This document shows positions 56,109 to 64,000 of a stretch of 64,000 nucleotides of DNA, in pieces; the first letter of the stretch is position 1; each line of letters starts with the position of its first letter. This stretch comes from Tardiphaga robiniae (lineage in GTDB: Bacteria; Pseudomonadota; Alphaproteobacteria; Rhizobiales; Xanthobacteraceae). The notes under the pieces are model-generated. The model did not search any database and was not told the DNA's origin. It worked only from the letters and a program-made list of their open reading frames with translations. A program made the translations under genes and the position numbers. The DNA lies in NCBI RefSeq assembly GCF_001618955.1, contig NZ_LVYV01000045.1, forward strand, positions 186,001-250,000. Direction: 5' to 3'.

Positions 56109-57353
56109 GTGAATCCCCAGACCCCGGAAGCCTCTGCCGCCCTCTCCTTGCTGTCAGCTCACGCCGTGCGCACCCGTGCGCAACGCATGCTGACCCTCGG
56201 CCTCGACGACAAGCTGCCGAACTTCCGCATCGATCTCACGCGCATGGACGACGTGATCAACCTGGTGCTGGACACGACGCGCGCCTCCTATCCGTCGCTC
56301 AACGTCCCGTTCCATTCGCGCTGGCGTCACTTCGTCAATGCCGGCGACAATCGCTGGGCCGACGTCGCGGGTGGCATTTCATGGCCTGATCGCGCAGCAC
56401 GCGGGCGCGCGGAATTCGATCTCGCCATCACCAGTGTGTTCCTCGACGCGGGGGCCGGTCCGACCTGGCGCTATACCGATCCCCAAACCGGCGCGGCCAT
56501 CGGCCGTTCCGAAGGTCTCGGTCTCGCGAGCCTCGCGATGTTCGCCAGCGGCACGTTCTCTGCCGATCCCGCGCAGCCACTGCGCGCCGATGCCAGCAAG
56601 CTCGCAGAGCTCGACGTCAACGATCTCAAGCGCGGCATGCAGGTCTCCGACACCAATCCAATGGTCGGCATCGACGGCCGTGCCGATCTGCTGCGCCGGC
56701 TTGGCGAACACGTAGCGTCGAAGCCCGATGTGTTCGGCACGAAGGATACGCCGCGGCCCGGCGGATTGTTCGATCGCCTGGCCTCGCTGGCTGACAATGG
56801 CCGCCTGCCCGCCCCCACCATCCTCTCGGAACTGCTGCTGCAACTCGGCCCGATCTGGCCGTCACGGCTGACGCTGGACGGCATCGCACTCGGTGATTGC
56901 TGGAAGCATCCAGCGATGACGACCTCGGATGCGACGAGCGGCCTTGTGCCCCTGCACAAGCTGTCGCAATGGCTGGCCTATTCGCTGATCGAACCACTGC
57001 AGACAGCAGGCATCGATGTGATCGATATCGACGGCCTCACGGGATTGGCCGAATATCGCAATGGTGGCCTTTTCGTTGATGGTGGCGTCTTGAAATTCCG
57101 CGATCCCGCTGACGCCACGCGTGAGCACGACGTATCGTCGCCGCTGGTGGTGGAATGGCGGGCACTGACCGTGGCGCTACTTGACCGCGTCGCCGGCGGC
57201 CTGCGACAAAGACTGAAGCTCGACGCGACGTCGCTGCCGCTGGCCAAGGTGCTCGAAGGAGGCACATGGGCCGCCGGTCGCATCCTCGCGCGCGAGCGCC
57301 GCGAGGATCATTCGCCGCCGGTGAAGGTCATCAGCGACGGTACGGTGTTCTAG
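56109..57353 (+). CDS. DUF1688 / URC4-type protein
   Basis: A 414-residue cytoplasmic protein of the DUF1688 family, whose yeast member Urc4 is needed for uracil breakdown. Conserved-looking parts are the VPFHSRWRHFVNAG segment and the GLVPLHKLSQWLAYSLIEP and IDVIDIDGLTGLAEYRNGG stretches. No known catalytic motif is visible, and the biochemical step is not established. The GTG 56109 start is preferred over the overlapping TTG frame. It lies 10 bp after the urc1 stop and 39 bp before upp, so all three form one transcript. Confidence 0.88.
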   Translation: MNPQTPEASAALSLLSAHAVRTRAQRMLTLGLDDKLPNFRIDLTRMDDVINLVLDTTRASYPSLNVPFHSRWRHFVNAGDNRWADVAGGISWPDRAARGRAEFDLAITSVFLDAGAGPTWRYTDPQTGAAIGRSEGLGLASLAMFASGTFSADPAQPLRADASKLAELDVNDLKRGMQVSDTNPMVGIDGRADLLRRLGEHVASKPDVFGTKDTPRPGGLFDRLASLADNGRLPAPTILSELLLQLGPIWPSRLTLDGIALGDCWKHPAMTTSDATSGLVPLHKLSQWLAYSLIEPLQTAGIDVIDIDGLTGLAEYRNGGLFVDGGVLKFRDPADATREHDVSSPLVVEWRALTVALLDRVAGGLRQRLKLDATSLPLAKVLEGGTWAAGRILARERREDHSPPVKVISDGTVF

Positions 57354-57392
57354 CTCAAAGACGGTTTTACACTCTCGCAACGGATGAGGTTC

Positions 57393-58022
57393 ATGGACGG
57401 CGTCACGATCGTTAATCACCCGCTGGTGCAGCACAAGCTGACGCTGATCCGCGACAAGAACCGCTCGACCAAGGGCTTTCGCGAACTGCTCAACGAAATC
57501 GGCATGCTGCTGTGCTACGAGGTGACGCGCGACCTTCCGCTCACCGATGTTGAGATCGAAACGCCGATCATGAAGATGACCGGCAAGGAAATCGCCGGCA
57601 AGAAGCTAGTCTTCGCACCGATCCTTCGCGCGGGCCTCTCTTTCGTCGAAGGCATGATCGGCCTCGTCCCGTCAGCGCGTATCGCGCATATCGGCCTGTA
57701 CCGCGATCCCGAAACATTTGTGGCCGTGGAATACTTCTTCAAGGCGCCGACCAATCTCGACGAACGCCTCGTCATCGTGATCGATCCGATGCTGGCCACG
57801 GCGAATACGGCGGTGGCTGCCATCGATCGCATCAAGGAGCGCGGCGCCAAGGATATCCGCTTCGTTTGCCTGCTGGCAGCGCCGGAAGGCATTGAACGTC
57901 TGCGCGGCTATCATCCGGACGTCCCGATCTGGACCGCGGCGATCGATGATCGGCTGAACGACCACGCCTATATCGAGCCGGGTCTCGGTGACGCCGGTGA
58001 CCGTGCTTACGGCACCAGGTAA
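57393..58022 (+). CDS. upp: Uracil phosphoribosyltransferase
   Basis: A 209-residue enzyme, uracil + PRPP to UMP + PPi. [20 protein letters not shown] resembles the E. coli Upp start. The PRPP loop ([16 protein letters not shown], Asp/Asp-Pro-Met-Leu-Ala-Thr) and the uracil loop [17 protein letters not shown]-type C-terminus are intact. Its place in the URC operon, rather than with uraA, suggests that UMP or its ribose is the true substrate of the pathway (yeast Urc6 is a UPRTase). ATG 57384, three codons earlier, is a less likely start. Confidence 0.92.
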   Translation: MDGVTIVNHPLVQHKLTLIRDKNRSTKGFRELLNEIGMLLCYEVTRDLPLTDVEIETPIMKMTGKEIAGKKLVFAPILRAGLSFVEGMIGLVPSARIAHIGLYRDPETFVAVEYFFKAPTNLDERLVIVIDPMLATANTAVAAIDRIKERGAKDIRFVCLLAAPEGIERLRGYHPDVPIWTAAIDDRLNDHAYIEPGLGDAGDRAYGTR

Positions 58023-58078
58023 CGAGGCGTAGCAAAAAGCGGCGCCTCCCACCACGCGACGCTTCCTTGGACAGTGGC

Positions 58079-59524
58079 TCAGTTGATCATCAGCAGCCAA
58101 GGCATCACGACCAGCAGCAAGCCGGTGAAATAGATCAGCCCGAAGATCAGGCCGAACTTCCAGAAGTCGGCCTTGCCGATATAGCCGCTGCTAAAATACA
58201 TCGGCGCTGGTCCGGTGGCATAGGGCGAGATCACGCCCATCAGGCCAAGCGAATAGATGCAGAGCAATGTCAGAGTCGACATCGGGATTCCGGGAATGCT
58301 CGACCCCACCGCCAGCACGACAGGCAGCATCGCCGCCGCGTGCGCCGTAATGCTCGAGAAAAAATAGTGGATCCAGAAGAAGATCGAGACCAGCAGGATC
58401 ATCGCGATGGTCGGGCTGAATGTGGCGAGCGGAGCCGCCAGGCCGGCGGCAGCCCATTTGATGAAGCCGATGTCGTTGAGGCCGGATGACAGCGTCAGCA
58501 GCGATGTGAAGTAGAAAAACACCTCCCACGCTGCTTTCTCGGCGATGATGTCGGAAAACGTGATGACGCCGGTGACGAGCATCAGCGAGATCACAACGAA
58601 CACCACCATGGTCGCATTGATGAAGTTCGAACCGAGGCCAGGCAGCGAGATGTCGGGATTGGATCCGGTGATCCACAGGAACATCGCAAGCACGACCAGT
58701 CCGGCCATGATCCATTCACTGCGCGACAACGCCCCCATCGATGCGAGTTCGCTCGCGCTCCACGCCACGATCTCCGGGCTTTCTTTCACCTCCGGTCGGC
58801 AAATAGCGTAGCTCAGCAGTGGCAGAAGCAAAATCAGCGGCACGCCGAGCGGCGCGAAGCCGATGAACCACTGTGACCAGCCAACGTCCACGTTCACGAT
58901 CTTCTTGGCGATGCTCAGTGCAGCCGCATTGGGCGCAAGCGCGGTGAGGAACATCGAACTCGTCACCGCGGTCGCCGCGAATGCGGTCCACATCACGTAG
59001 GTTCCGATCCTGCCGGCTGTCGGACCCGGCTCCGATCCGTAGATCTTCGGGATGTTGCTGACAATCGGATAGACCGTGCCGCCACTGCGCGCGGTGTTAG
59101 ATGGCGTCGCCGGCGCGAGAACAAGATCGGACAGCGCAACGGCGTAACCCAGTCCCACCGTGTTGCGCCCGAGGCCGCGAACCAGCAGCAATGCCAGACG
59201 CCTGCCAAGGCCGCTCTTGCGATAGCCGATCGAGAATACGAAGGCGCCGACGATCAGCCACACCGTGCTTTCGGAGAATCCGCTCAACATCCAGCGCAGC
59301 GACTTGTTAGGATCATGTTCGACATATCCCATCACGCCCGCAAAGGTCAGACCGATCAGACCGACCGCGCCAACAGGCATAGATTCCAGGATTAGGCCGG
59401 TAATCACCGCAGCGAAAACGGCAAAATAGTGCCACTGATTGGCGACAAGCCCCGCTGGGATTGGGGTGACGTAGAGCACCAGCCAGACAGCGAGAGGTGC
59501 AATCTTCTTCCAGCTCAGCGACAC
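58079..59524 (-). CDS. SLC13/DASS-type anion permease (dicarboxylate or sulphonate transporter)
   Basis: A 481-residue membrane transporter of the divalent-anion:Na symporter family, with about 12-13 helices. The family features are the PSNTARSGG motif (SNT, substrate loop 1) and the equivalent in the second half around SITAHAAAMLPV. It resembles the CitT/2-oxoglutarate-malate translocator branch. Start GTG 59524 has GGAGGAG just upstream and overlaps a small ORF. It converges on the URC operon, so co-regulation is uncertain; import of a C4/C3 acid or a pathway product is possible. Confidence 0.88.
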   Translation of the reverse strand: MSLSWKKIAPLAVWLVLYVTPIPAGLVANQWHYFAVFAAVITGLILESMPVGAVGLIGLTFAGVMGYVEHDPNKSLRWMLSGFSESTVWLIVGAFVFSIGYRKSGLGRRLALLLVRGLGRNTVGLGYAVALSDLVLAPATPSNTARSGGTVYPIVSNIPKIYGSEPGPTAGRIGTYVMWTAFAATAVTSSMFLTALAPNAAALSIAKKIVNVDVGWSQWFIGFAPLGVPLILLLPLLSYAICRPEVKESPEIVAWSASELASMGALSRSEWIMAGLVVLAMFLWITGSNPDISLPGLGSNFINATMVVFVVISLMLVTGVITFSDIIAEKAAWEVFFYFTSLLTLSSGLNDIGFIKWAAAGLAAPLATFSPTIAMILLVSIFFWIHYFFSSITAHAAAMLPVVLAVGSSIPGIPMSTLTLLCIYSLGLMGVISPYATGPAPMYFSSGYIGKADFWKFGLIFGLIYFTGLLLVVMPWLLMIN

Positions 59525-59640
59525 AGCATCTCCTCCGGCGAGCCGAGCCGCCGTACCTGCGACAATACGTCCGGCAACGTAACACCAGTTGTTGCCCGGC
59601 GAGCAACCGCCAACGCGATCTGCGCCGCATGTATCACCAT
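59515..59640 (-). CDS. Small ORF (41 aa) overlapping the permease start
   Basis: A 41-codon ORF (MVIHAAQIALAVARRATT start) whose end overlaps the permease start by 10 bp, placing the permease RBS inside it. The sequence has a helical, protein-like composition, ending SPEEMLCR. I do not recognise it. It lies just after the stop of the decayed dioxygenase (59642), which it follows in a different frame. It may be a leader peptide or the tail of another degraded gene. Confidence 0.35.
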   Translation of the reverse strand: MVIHAAQIALAVARRATTGVTLPDVLSQVRRLGSPEEMLCR

Positions 59641-59641
59641 C

Positions 59642-59890
59642 TTAGAGCGCGCCTCTCTTGCCTTTCGCATCCGCAACAAACGTCGCGCTGGCATGCAGCC
59701 GGGTCACGCACGGCGTTGCGCCGGCAGCCCCGAACGCGACATGGAGCGGCAGGAAATGCTCGTCTATCGGATGGTATTCTTCACCGCATGGGGAGCAAGC
59801 CGAGGACAGATCATGCGTGAAGCTGCCACAGCCGGTCATCGGCACATTACGTGCGCGTAGCTCGCCGGTGCGTACAGTCAGGCGACGCTC
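59642..59890 (-). pseudogene. Remnant of a DODA-type (LigB) extradiol dioxygenase
   Basis: An 82-codon frame lacking a normal start. It reads ...LRARNVPMTGCGSFTHDL, then EEYHPIDEHFLPLHVAFGAAG and TRLHASATFVAD. This matches the C-terminal third of YgiD/4,5-DOPA dioxygenase proteins, where GSGSFTHNL, HPTxEHFLPL and RLHAS are conserved. About 30 residues between the first two motifs appear deleted, and the N-terminal two thirds are absent; an in-frame stop lies upstream. It fills a 450-bp gap between the permease and ndh that otherwise holds no gene. Confidence 0.7.
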
Positions 59891-59974
59891 TCACGCTGGA
59901 TCAGCCGCCGCCCACGCTTGGCGGCATCCATGGCGTCTTTTTTGCCAAGCCACCCTGGCAATCGTCCCGGGATT

Positions 59975-61330
59975 TCAGCGCGCCGAACTGACGCGCTTCT
60001 CCTCGCCGCTATGCGACGGCACGGATTGGCTGTCGACTACGGCACGCCCCTGCGTGATTAGCCGCGCGCCGCGCTGATCCAGCGTGTGGATCCACAGCCA
60101 GTTGATCGCAACCGCAAGACGATTACGCAGCCCGATCAGGAAGTAGATATGGGCGATGCCCCAGATCCACCACGCCAGCGCGCCGCGCAGCCTGATGCGT
60201 CCGAAGTCGATCACGGCGAGCTTCTTGCCGATCTGTGCGAGACTGCCGTCGTGCGAATAGCGAAACGGTGCGGGCGTCTGACCACGCAAACGTTGTTTGA
60301 TTGCTGACGCCACATAGCGCCCTTCCTGCTTTGCTGCCGGGGCAATGCCAGGTACCGGCTTGCCATCAGGTGCAGCAATGGTCACGGTGTCACCGACAGC
60401 AAATATCTCGGGATGACCCGGCACTGTAAGATCCGGGTTGACCTGCAGACGTCCGGCACGATCGGCGGCCACATTCAGCCATTCGGCAGCCGGCGACGCG
60501 CGCACGCCTGCCGCCCAGATGATCGTCCTGGCGCCGAGTGCCTTGTCGCCATAGACAACGCCATCGATGTTGCAATCCGACACGGCATGTCCGAGCGCGA
60601 CTTCGACGCCGAGCTTCTCTAGCGAGCGTTGCGCATAGGCAGACAGTTCTTCGGGAAACCCCGCAAGCACCCGCGATCCCGCTTCGATCAGTACCACGCG
60701 GGTCTCGCGCGTATCGATATTGCGGAAGTCCTCCGGCAACGTCACGCGCGCCAGTTCGGCGATCGTACCGGCGAGTTCGACACCGGTCGGCCCGGCGCCG
60801 ATGATCACGAAGGTGAGCAGCGCTGCACGCTTCACGGGATCGCTCTCGCGTTCGGCACGCTCGAAGGCTGTCAGGATACGGCGACGGATGGTCGTGGCAT
60901 CTTCCAGCGTCTTGAGGCCCGGCGCGAACGGCTCCCATTCATCATGGCCGAAATAGGCATGGCCGGCACCCGTGGCGAGCACCAGCGTGTCATAGGGCAG
61001 CGTCTGCCCGTCATCGAGCAATACCCGGCGCGCCGCCGCATCCACGCCCGTCACGGTGCCGAGCAGTGTCGTCACATCCTTGCGTCCACGCAACAGATAA
61101 CGGATAGGCCAGGCGATCTCGGACGTCGCCAGCGACGCGGTCGCGACCTGATACAACAACGGCTGAAACAGATGATGGTTGCGGCGATCGACAATGGTGA
61201 TGCTGACATCGGCACCGGTCAGCCGATACACAGTCTCCAGGCCGCCGAAGCCAGCGCCGACAACGACCACGCGATGAGGCGTTGTCGTTCTGGTCGATGC
61301 CTTGCCGTCGATTGTCACGATATTCGTCAT
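59975..61330 (-). CDS. ndh: Type II NADH:quinone oxidoreductase
   Basis: A 451-residue peripheral membrane flavoprotein that passes electrons from NADH to quinone without pumping. The FAD Rossmann motif VVVVGAGFGGLE is at about 20-31, the NAD motif VIIGAGPTGVELAG near 170-183, and IFAVGDTVTI binds FAD. The C-terminal hydrophobic amphipathic region (IWGIAHIYFLIGLRN) is the membrane contact. Start at 61330 (MTNIVTIDGK) is preceded by GGGAG. The tail after ITQGRAVVDS is longer than usual. It lies in the accessory segment and converges on the remnant dioxygenase. Confidence 0.93.
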   Translation of the reverse strand: MTNIVTIDGKASTRTTTPHRVVVVGAGFGGLETVYRLTGADVSITIVDRRNHHLFQPLLYQVATASLATSEIAWPIRYLLRGRKDVTTLLGTVTGVDAAARRVLLDDGQTLPYDTLVLATGAGHAYFGHDEWEPFAPGLKTLEDATTIRRRILTAFERAERESDPVKRAALLTFVIIGAGPTGVELAGTIAELARVTLPEDFRNIDTRETRVVLIEAGSRVLAGFPEELSAYAQRSLEKLGVEVALGHAVSDCNIDGVVYGDKALGARTIIWAAGVRASPAAEWLNVAADRAGRLQVNPDLTVPGHPEIFAVGDTVTIAAPDGKPVPGIAPAAKQEGRYVASAIKQRLRGQTPAPFRYSHDGSLAQIGKKLAVIDFGRIRLRGALAWWIWGIAHIYFLIGLRNRLAVAINWLWIHTLDQRGARLITQGRAVVDSQSVPSHSGEEKRVSSAR

Positions 61331-61597
61331 GGTGAACAGGCTCCCTGCCTGCATCCTGATAACTATGCCCGTCGCCCGAACAATCAAGCAACAATCGGGC
61401 GCGCCAGGCCGGTTGTTGAGCGGTTCCAGATTGATCAGCCCGCGTTGGCGTCAGTGTGGCCTGCGCGGCCAGGACCGATCCAATAAGTAAGCCAAATGCC
61501 GGGCATAAGCATTGCTTGGTTCGTGCCTCAATCCGCTCAGCGCCTGCTCAGCGCCGAGACCGTCGCCCGCGCCGCCTCCGCCTGCTATGCTGGCCGC

Positions 61598-62284
61598 ATG
61601 AGCTCACGCGACTCTGCCTCGTCCGAGGTCACGCCCGAACTGCTGCTGCGCGCCTATGCCTGCGGCATCTTCCCGATGTCGGAAAGCGCCGACGATCCCG
61701 GCCTGTTCTGGGTCGAGCCCGAGCAGCGCGGCGTCATTCCGCTGGATGGGTTTCGCATCAGTTCGCGCCTCGCCCGCACGGTGCGCTCCGACGTTTTCAC
61801 CGTGACCGTCAACACCGCCTTCAAGCGCGTGATGGCCGAATGCGCCGCGCCGAAGCCGGGCCGCGAGGACACCTGGATCAACACGCGGATTCGCGACCTC
61901 TATGGCGAGTTGCACGAGATGGGCCATGCCCACAGCGTCGAGGTCTGGCAGGACGATACTTTGGCCGGTGGGCTCTATGGCGTCTCGCTCGGCCGTGCCT
62001 TCTTCGGCGAGAGCATGTTTCATCATGCGCGCGACGCCTCGAAAGTGGCGCTGGTGCATCTTGTCGCGCGGCTGATCGCCGGCGATTTCAAGCTGCTCGA
62101 CACCCAATATGTCACCGATCACCTGCTGAGCTTCGGCGCACGGGAAGTGCCACGCGCCCGTTATCGTAAGCTGCTCGACGCATCGCTCGATGGCATCGCA
62201 GAGTTCGACAAACTGCCGACGGATTTCCCGCTGAGGGGTGCAACGATGCTGGACATCATCGCAGGACGGAACGGCGCCTCTTAA
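61598..62284 (+). CDS. aat: Leucyl/phenylalanyl-tRNA-protein transferase
   Basis: A 228-residue N-end-rule enzyme that adds Leu or Phe to proteins with N-terminal Arg or Lys, marking them for ClpAP. The family's [13 protein letters not shown] start, [39 protein letters not shown] and [21 protein letters not shown] are intact. Start ATG 61598 (MSSRDSAS) sits just upstream of the conserved part. It is adjacent to a convergent DUF2155 gene, and in many relatives follows accC. Confidence 0.94.
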   Translation: MSSRDSASSEVTPELLLRAYACGIFPMSESADDPGLFWVEPEQRGVIPLDGFRISSRLARTVRSDVFTVTVNTAFKRVMAECAAPKPGREDTWINTRIRDLYGELHEMGHAHSVEVWQDDTLAGGLYGVSLGRAFFGESMFHHARDASKVALVHLVARLIAGDFKLLDTQYVTDHLLSFGAREVPRARYRKLLDASLDGIAEFDKLPTDFPLRGATMLDIIAGRNGAS

Positions 62285-62299
62285 GACGCGCCGTAACGC

Positions 62300-63220
62300 T
62301 TACTGCCGGAACGCCGGGAAGCCCGGTGGCGGCTGCAGGGGCTGCTGCTGGGCACGCGGCTGCTGCTTCGGCGGGGCGCGCTTCTGAGCCGGCGGCGGAG
62401 CGCGTGGCGCTTCGGGTTGTGTCGTCGCAACCGTGGCTTCCGGCTGCTTACAATCGGTCAGCCAGATATCGTAGATCGGATGCTCGACGCCGTGCAGGCC
62501 CGGACTGGCCGCAAACATCCAGCCGGAGAAGATGCGCTTCACTTCGCCCTGCAGGGTGATTTCGTCGACCTCGACGAAGGCGTCTGTATTCGCGGCCTCA
62601 GTGGCCGGACGCGTGTAGCAGGCGTCCGTCTTCACCCGCAGCGCACCGAACTGCACAGTCTCGCCAATGTCAGCGTCGAAATTGATGATGCGGCCGGTGA
62701 TCTTGTCGAGACCCGAGAAGCTGGCCTTCTTGTTGACGATCTTCTGCGCCGGCGGCTCGGTGACGACCTCATCGCCGGGCTGCAGCGTGGCAGGCGTCGG
62801 CGGCGCCACCTTCGGTGGCTGACGGCCACCGGGAGTGGCGGCAGGCGGCGCGTTGGCGACGCCGGGCTGTTGCTGCCCTGGCGCGGCCGGCTGCTGGGCC
62901 TGTCCCTGCCCCGGCGCATTCTGCGGAACGATGGTGGTGTTGCTGCCCGGCGGCGGCGCAAGCGGCTGCGACTGGACGGCCCCAGGCGGCGGTGCGCCCA
63001 TGCCGGGACGTGTCGGCAGCAGGCGGCCCTGCGGCAGTTCCGGCACCTCTTCCTCGTCGTCCATGGGCGGCGGGGGTTGCTGGCCACGCGGCACAGCGCC
63101 CGGCGGGCGCGGCGGCGGATCGCCGAACAGCGGACCGAACTGCGCCTGCACAGGTGCAGGCGACAGTGAGGTGGCGGCCAGAAGGGCCGCAAATCCGGCA
63201 ATGGTCAGGGTTCGCAACAT
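62300..63220 (-). CDS. DUF2155 periplasmic protein, proline-rich
   Basis: A 306-residue exported protein. The signal ends PAPVQA. A long Pro/Gln/Ala-rich region (about 30-155) precedes the compact DUF2155 domain (about 160-260), with FSGLDKITGRIINFD, the two-cysteine pair (DACYTRP and DIWLTDCKQP) and GEVKRIFSGWMFAASPGLHG. A second Pro/Gln tail follows. The function is unknown, but the family occurs near accBC/aat and NADH-dehydrogenase assembly genes in alphaproteobacteria. Its low-complexity DNA gives spurious ORFs. Confidence 0.88.
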   Translation of the reverse strand: MLRTLTIAGFAALLAATSLSPAPVQAQFGPLFGDPPPRPPGAVPRGQQPPPPMDDEEEVPELPQGRLLPTRPGMGAPPPGAVQSQPLAPPPGSNTTIVPQNAPGQGQAQQPAAPGQQQPGVANAPPAATPGGRQPPKVAPPTPATLQPGDEVVTEPPAQKIVNKKASFSGLDKITGRIINFDADIGETVQFGALRVKTDACYTRPATEAANTDAFVEVDEITLQGEVKRIFSGWMFAASPGLHGVEHPIYDIWLTDCKQPEATVATTQPEAPRAPPPAQKRAPPKQQPRAQQQPLQPPPGFPAFRQ

Positions 63221-63445
63221 GCGGCGCGGCTCAATCGAGAATCAGGCTCGCGACATTGTAGGAGAATGGCCGCGTAATCGCCTCCGGTTAACACGCCGAA
63301 TGCGGCGGCGAAAGGGCACCCTGCTCCCCATACCGCCCGACTGGTCAGGTCATTCTCCCCGTGAAATAGTCCACATCAGGCAGGCGCGCGATGCGCGACC
63401 GGCCATCAATCCGGAACAAACCGGAGCATGGGGAGAACGTTCAAG

Positions 63446-64000
63446 ATGACTGACGGAATCCGTCTGGACGGCCGAATTGCCGTCGTCACCGGCGCGGCCG
63501 GGGTGATCGGCACCGAGACCATCCAGTTGCTGGCGGCGCGCGGCGCCAAAATCGTCGCGGTGGATCGCGATGCCGGCGCCTTGAAACGCGCCGTCGCAGA
63601 ACTCCCCGCTTCCGCCGAAGCACTGGCGCTCACCGCCGACGTCACCAGCGAGGAAGACGTCATCGGCTATGTCGCCGCCGCCGTGAAGCGCTTCGGCACC
63701 ATCGACATCTTCTACAACAATGCCGGGATCGAGGGCACGATCACGCCCATCGTGAAGATGTCGCTCACCGACTTCCGGCGAGTGCTCGACGTCAATGTGG
63801 TCGGCGTCTTTCTCGGCATGAAGCACGTGCTGCCAGTGATGCTGAAGGCCAACAAGGGCTCGATCATCAACACCGCGTCCATCGCCGGCGTGATCGGCTC
63901 GGCCGAAGTCGCCGTCTACAGCGCCAGCAAACACGCCGTGATCGGCCTCACCAAGAGCGCGGCGCAGGAATGCACCGGCACCAATGTGCGCGTGAACTGC
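63446..64000 (+). CDS. SDR-family oxidoreductase (truncated at window end)
   Basis: The first 185 residues of a classical short-chain dehydrogenase/reductase cut by the window boundary. Start MTDGIRLDGRIAVVTGAAGVIG carries the cofactor loop TGAAGVIG. NNAGIEG, the catalytic Ser in NTASIAG and Tyr-x3-Lys in YSASKHA are present, and it breaks just after NVRVNC. A Met with GGGGAGAA upstream supports the start. The substrate cannot be told. Confidence 0.9.
   Translation, partial: MTDGIRLDGRIAVVTGAAGVIGTETIQLLAARGAKIVAVDRDAGALKRAVAELPASAEALALTADVTSEEDVIGYVAAAVKRFGTIDIFYNNAGIEGTITPIVKMSLTDFRRVLDVNVVGVFLGMKHVLPVMLKANKGSIINTASIAGVIGSAEVAVYSASKHAVIGLTKSAAQECTGTNVRVNC

Noticed and set aside
58024-58043. 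GAGGCG/CGCCTC stem after upp as terminator
   Set aside because: The loop is long and no T-run follows; evidence is too weak to list.

Overview
This is a GC-rich, gene-dense chromosomal window from an alphaproteobacterium, most likely of the Bradyrhizobium / Rhodopseudomonas / Afipia / Tardiphaga group (Nitrobacteraceae). The evidence is the order rne - amiC - PBP1A - prfB, the aroQ-accB-accC and aat-DUF2155 pairs, families common in that group (DUF6894, DUF1236, Bug-type and Livk-type solute receptors, AMIN amidase) and a typical alphaproteobacterial prfB frameshift signal. I see no rRNA, tRNA, CRISPR array, prophage or intact insertion sequence. The identification is by family recognition from the sequence; no database search was run.

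Layout. 1-3.1 kb: an SDR and an ABC solute receptor (minus) with a divergent IclR regulator. 3.1-9.5 kb: a giant AsmA/YhdP-like envelope protein, a small basic ORF, a PrxQ peroxiredoxin with a histone-H1-like tail, and an M23 peptidase. 9.6-14.7 kb: a NodU-type carbamoyltransferase, then a catabolic unit (Bug receptor, FAH-family hydrolase) with a divergent XRE-cupin regulator and clear operator-like repeats. 14.7-25.6 kb: a collagen-like lipoprotein, a hydroxyisobutyrate-dehydrogenase-like enzyme, prfB (programmed frameshift), PBP1A, amidase, and RNase E with an unusually long His-rich and acidic insertion. 25.6-30.4 kb: dctA, bioY coupled to an aminotransferase, and a BepA-like M48 protease. 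30.5-40 kb: signalling and envelope genes (DUF3313 lipoprotein, two-component pair, patatin, Tat-exported MBL hydrolase, chemoreceptor, diguanylate cyclase). 40-48.2 kb: DsbA-like protein, CDF transporter, PQQ dehydrogenase, small DUF6894 and DUF1236 proteins, then aroQ-accB-accC.

48.3-61.4 kb lies between accC and aat, which I remember as neighbours in many relatives, so it looks like an accessory segment. It carries a three-gene, translationally coupled kinase/regulator relay, an unrecognised 562-residue membrane protein, a metallophosphoesterase, a lone cyclic-nucleotide-binding domain protein, a URC-type uracil catabolism operon (GTP-cyclohydrolase-II-like Urc1, DUF1688/Urc4, uracil phosphoribosyltransferase), an SLC13-type anion permease, a decayed ring-cleavage dioxygenase and a type II NADH dehydrogenase. 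The window closes with aat, a DUF2155 protein and a truncated SDR.

The most interesting system is the URC operon: a GTP-cyclohydrolase-II relative that appears redirected to uracil breakdown, an enzyme family (DUF1688) of poorly known chemistry, and a salvage phosphoribosyltransferase that would supply UMP. Secondary items are the His-rich RNase E, the H1-tailed peroxiredoxin, a PlsX-independent set of small unannotated ORFs (four supported by coupling or terminators), and several operator-like repeats.
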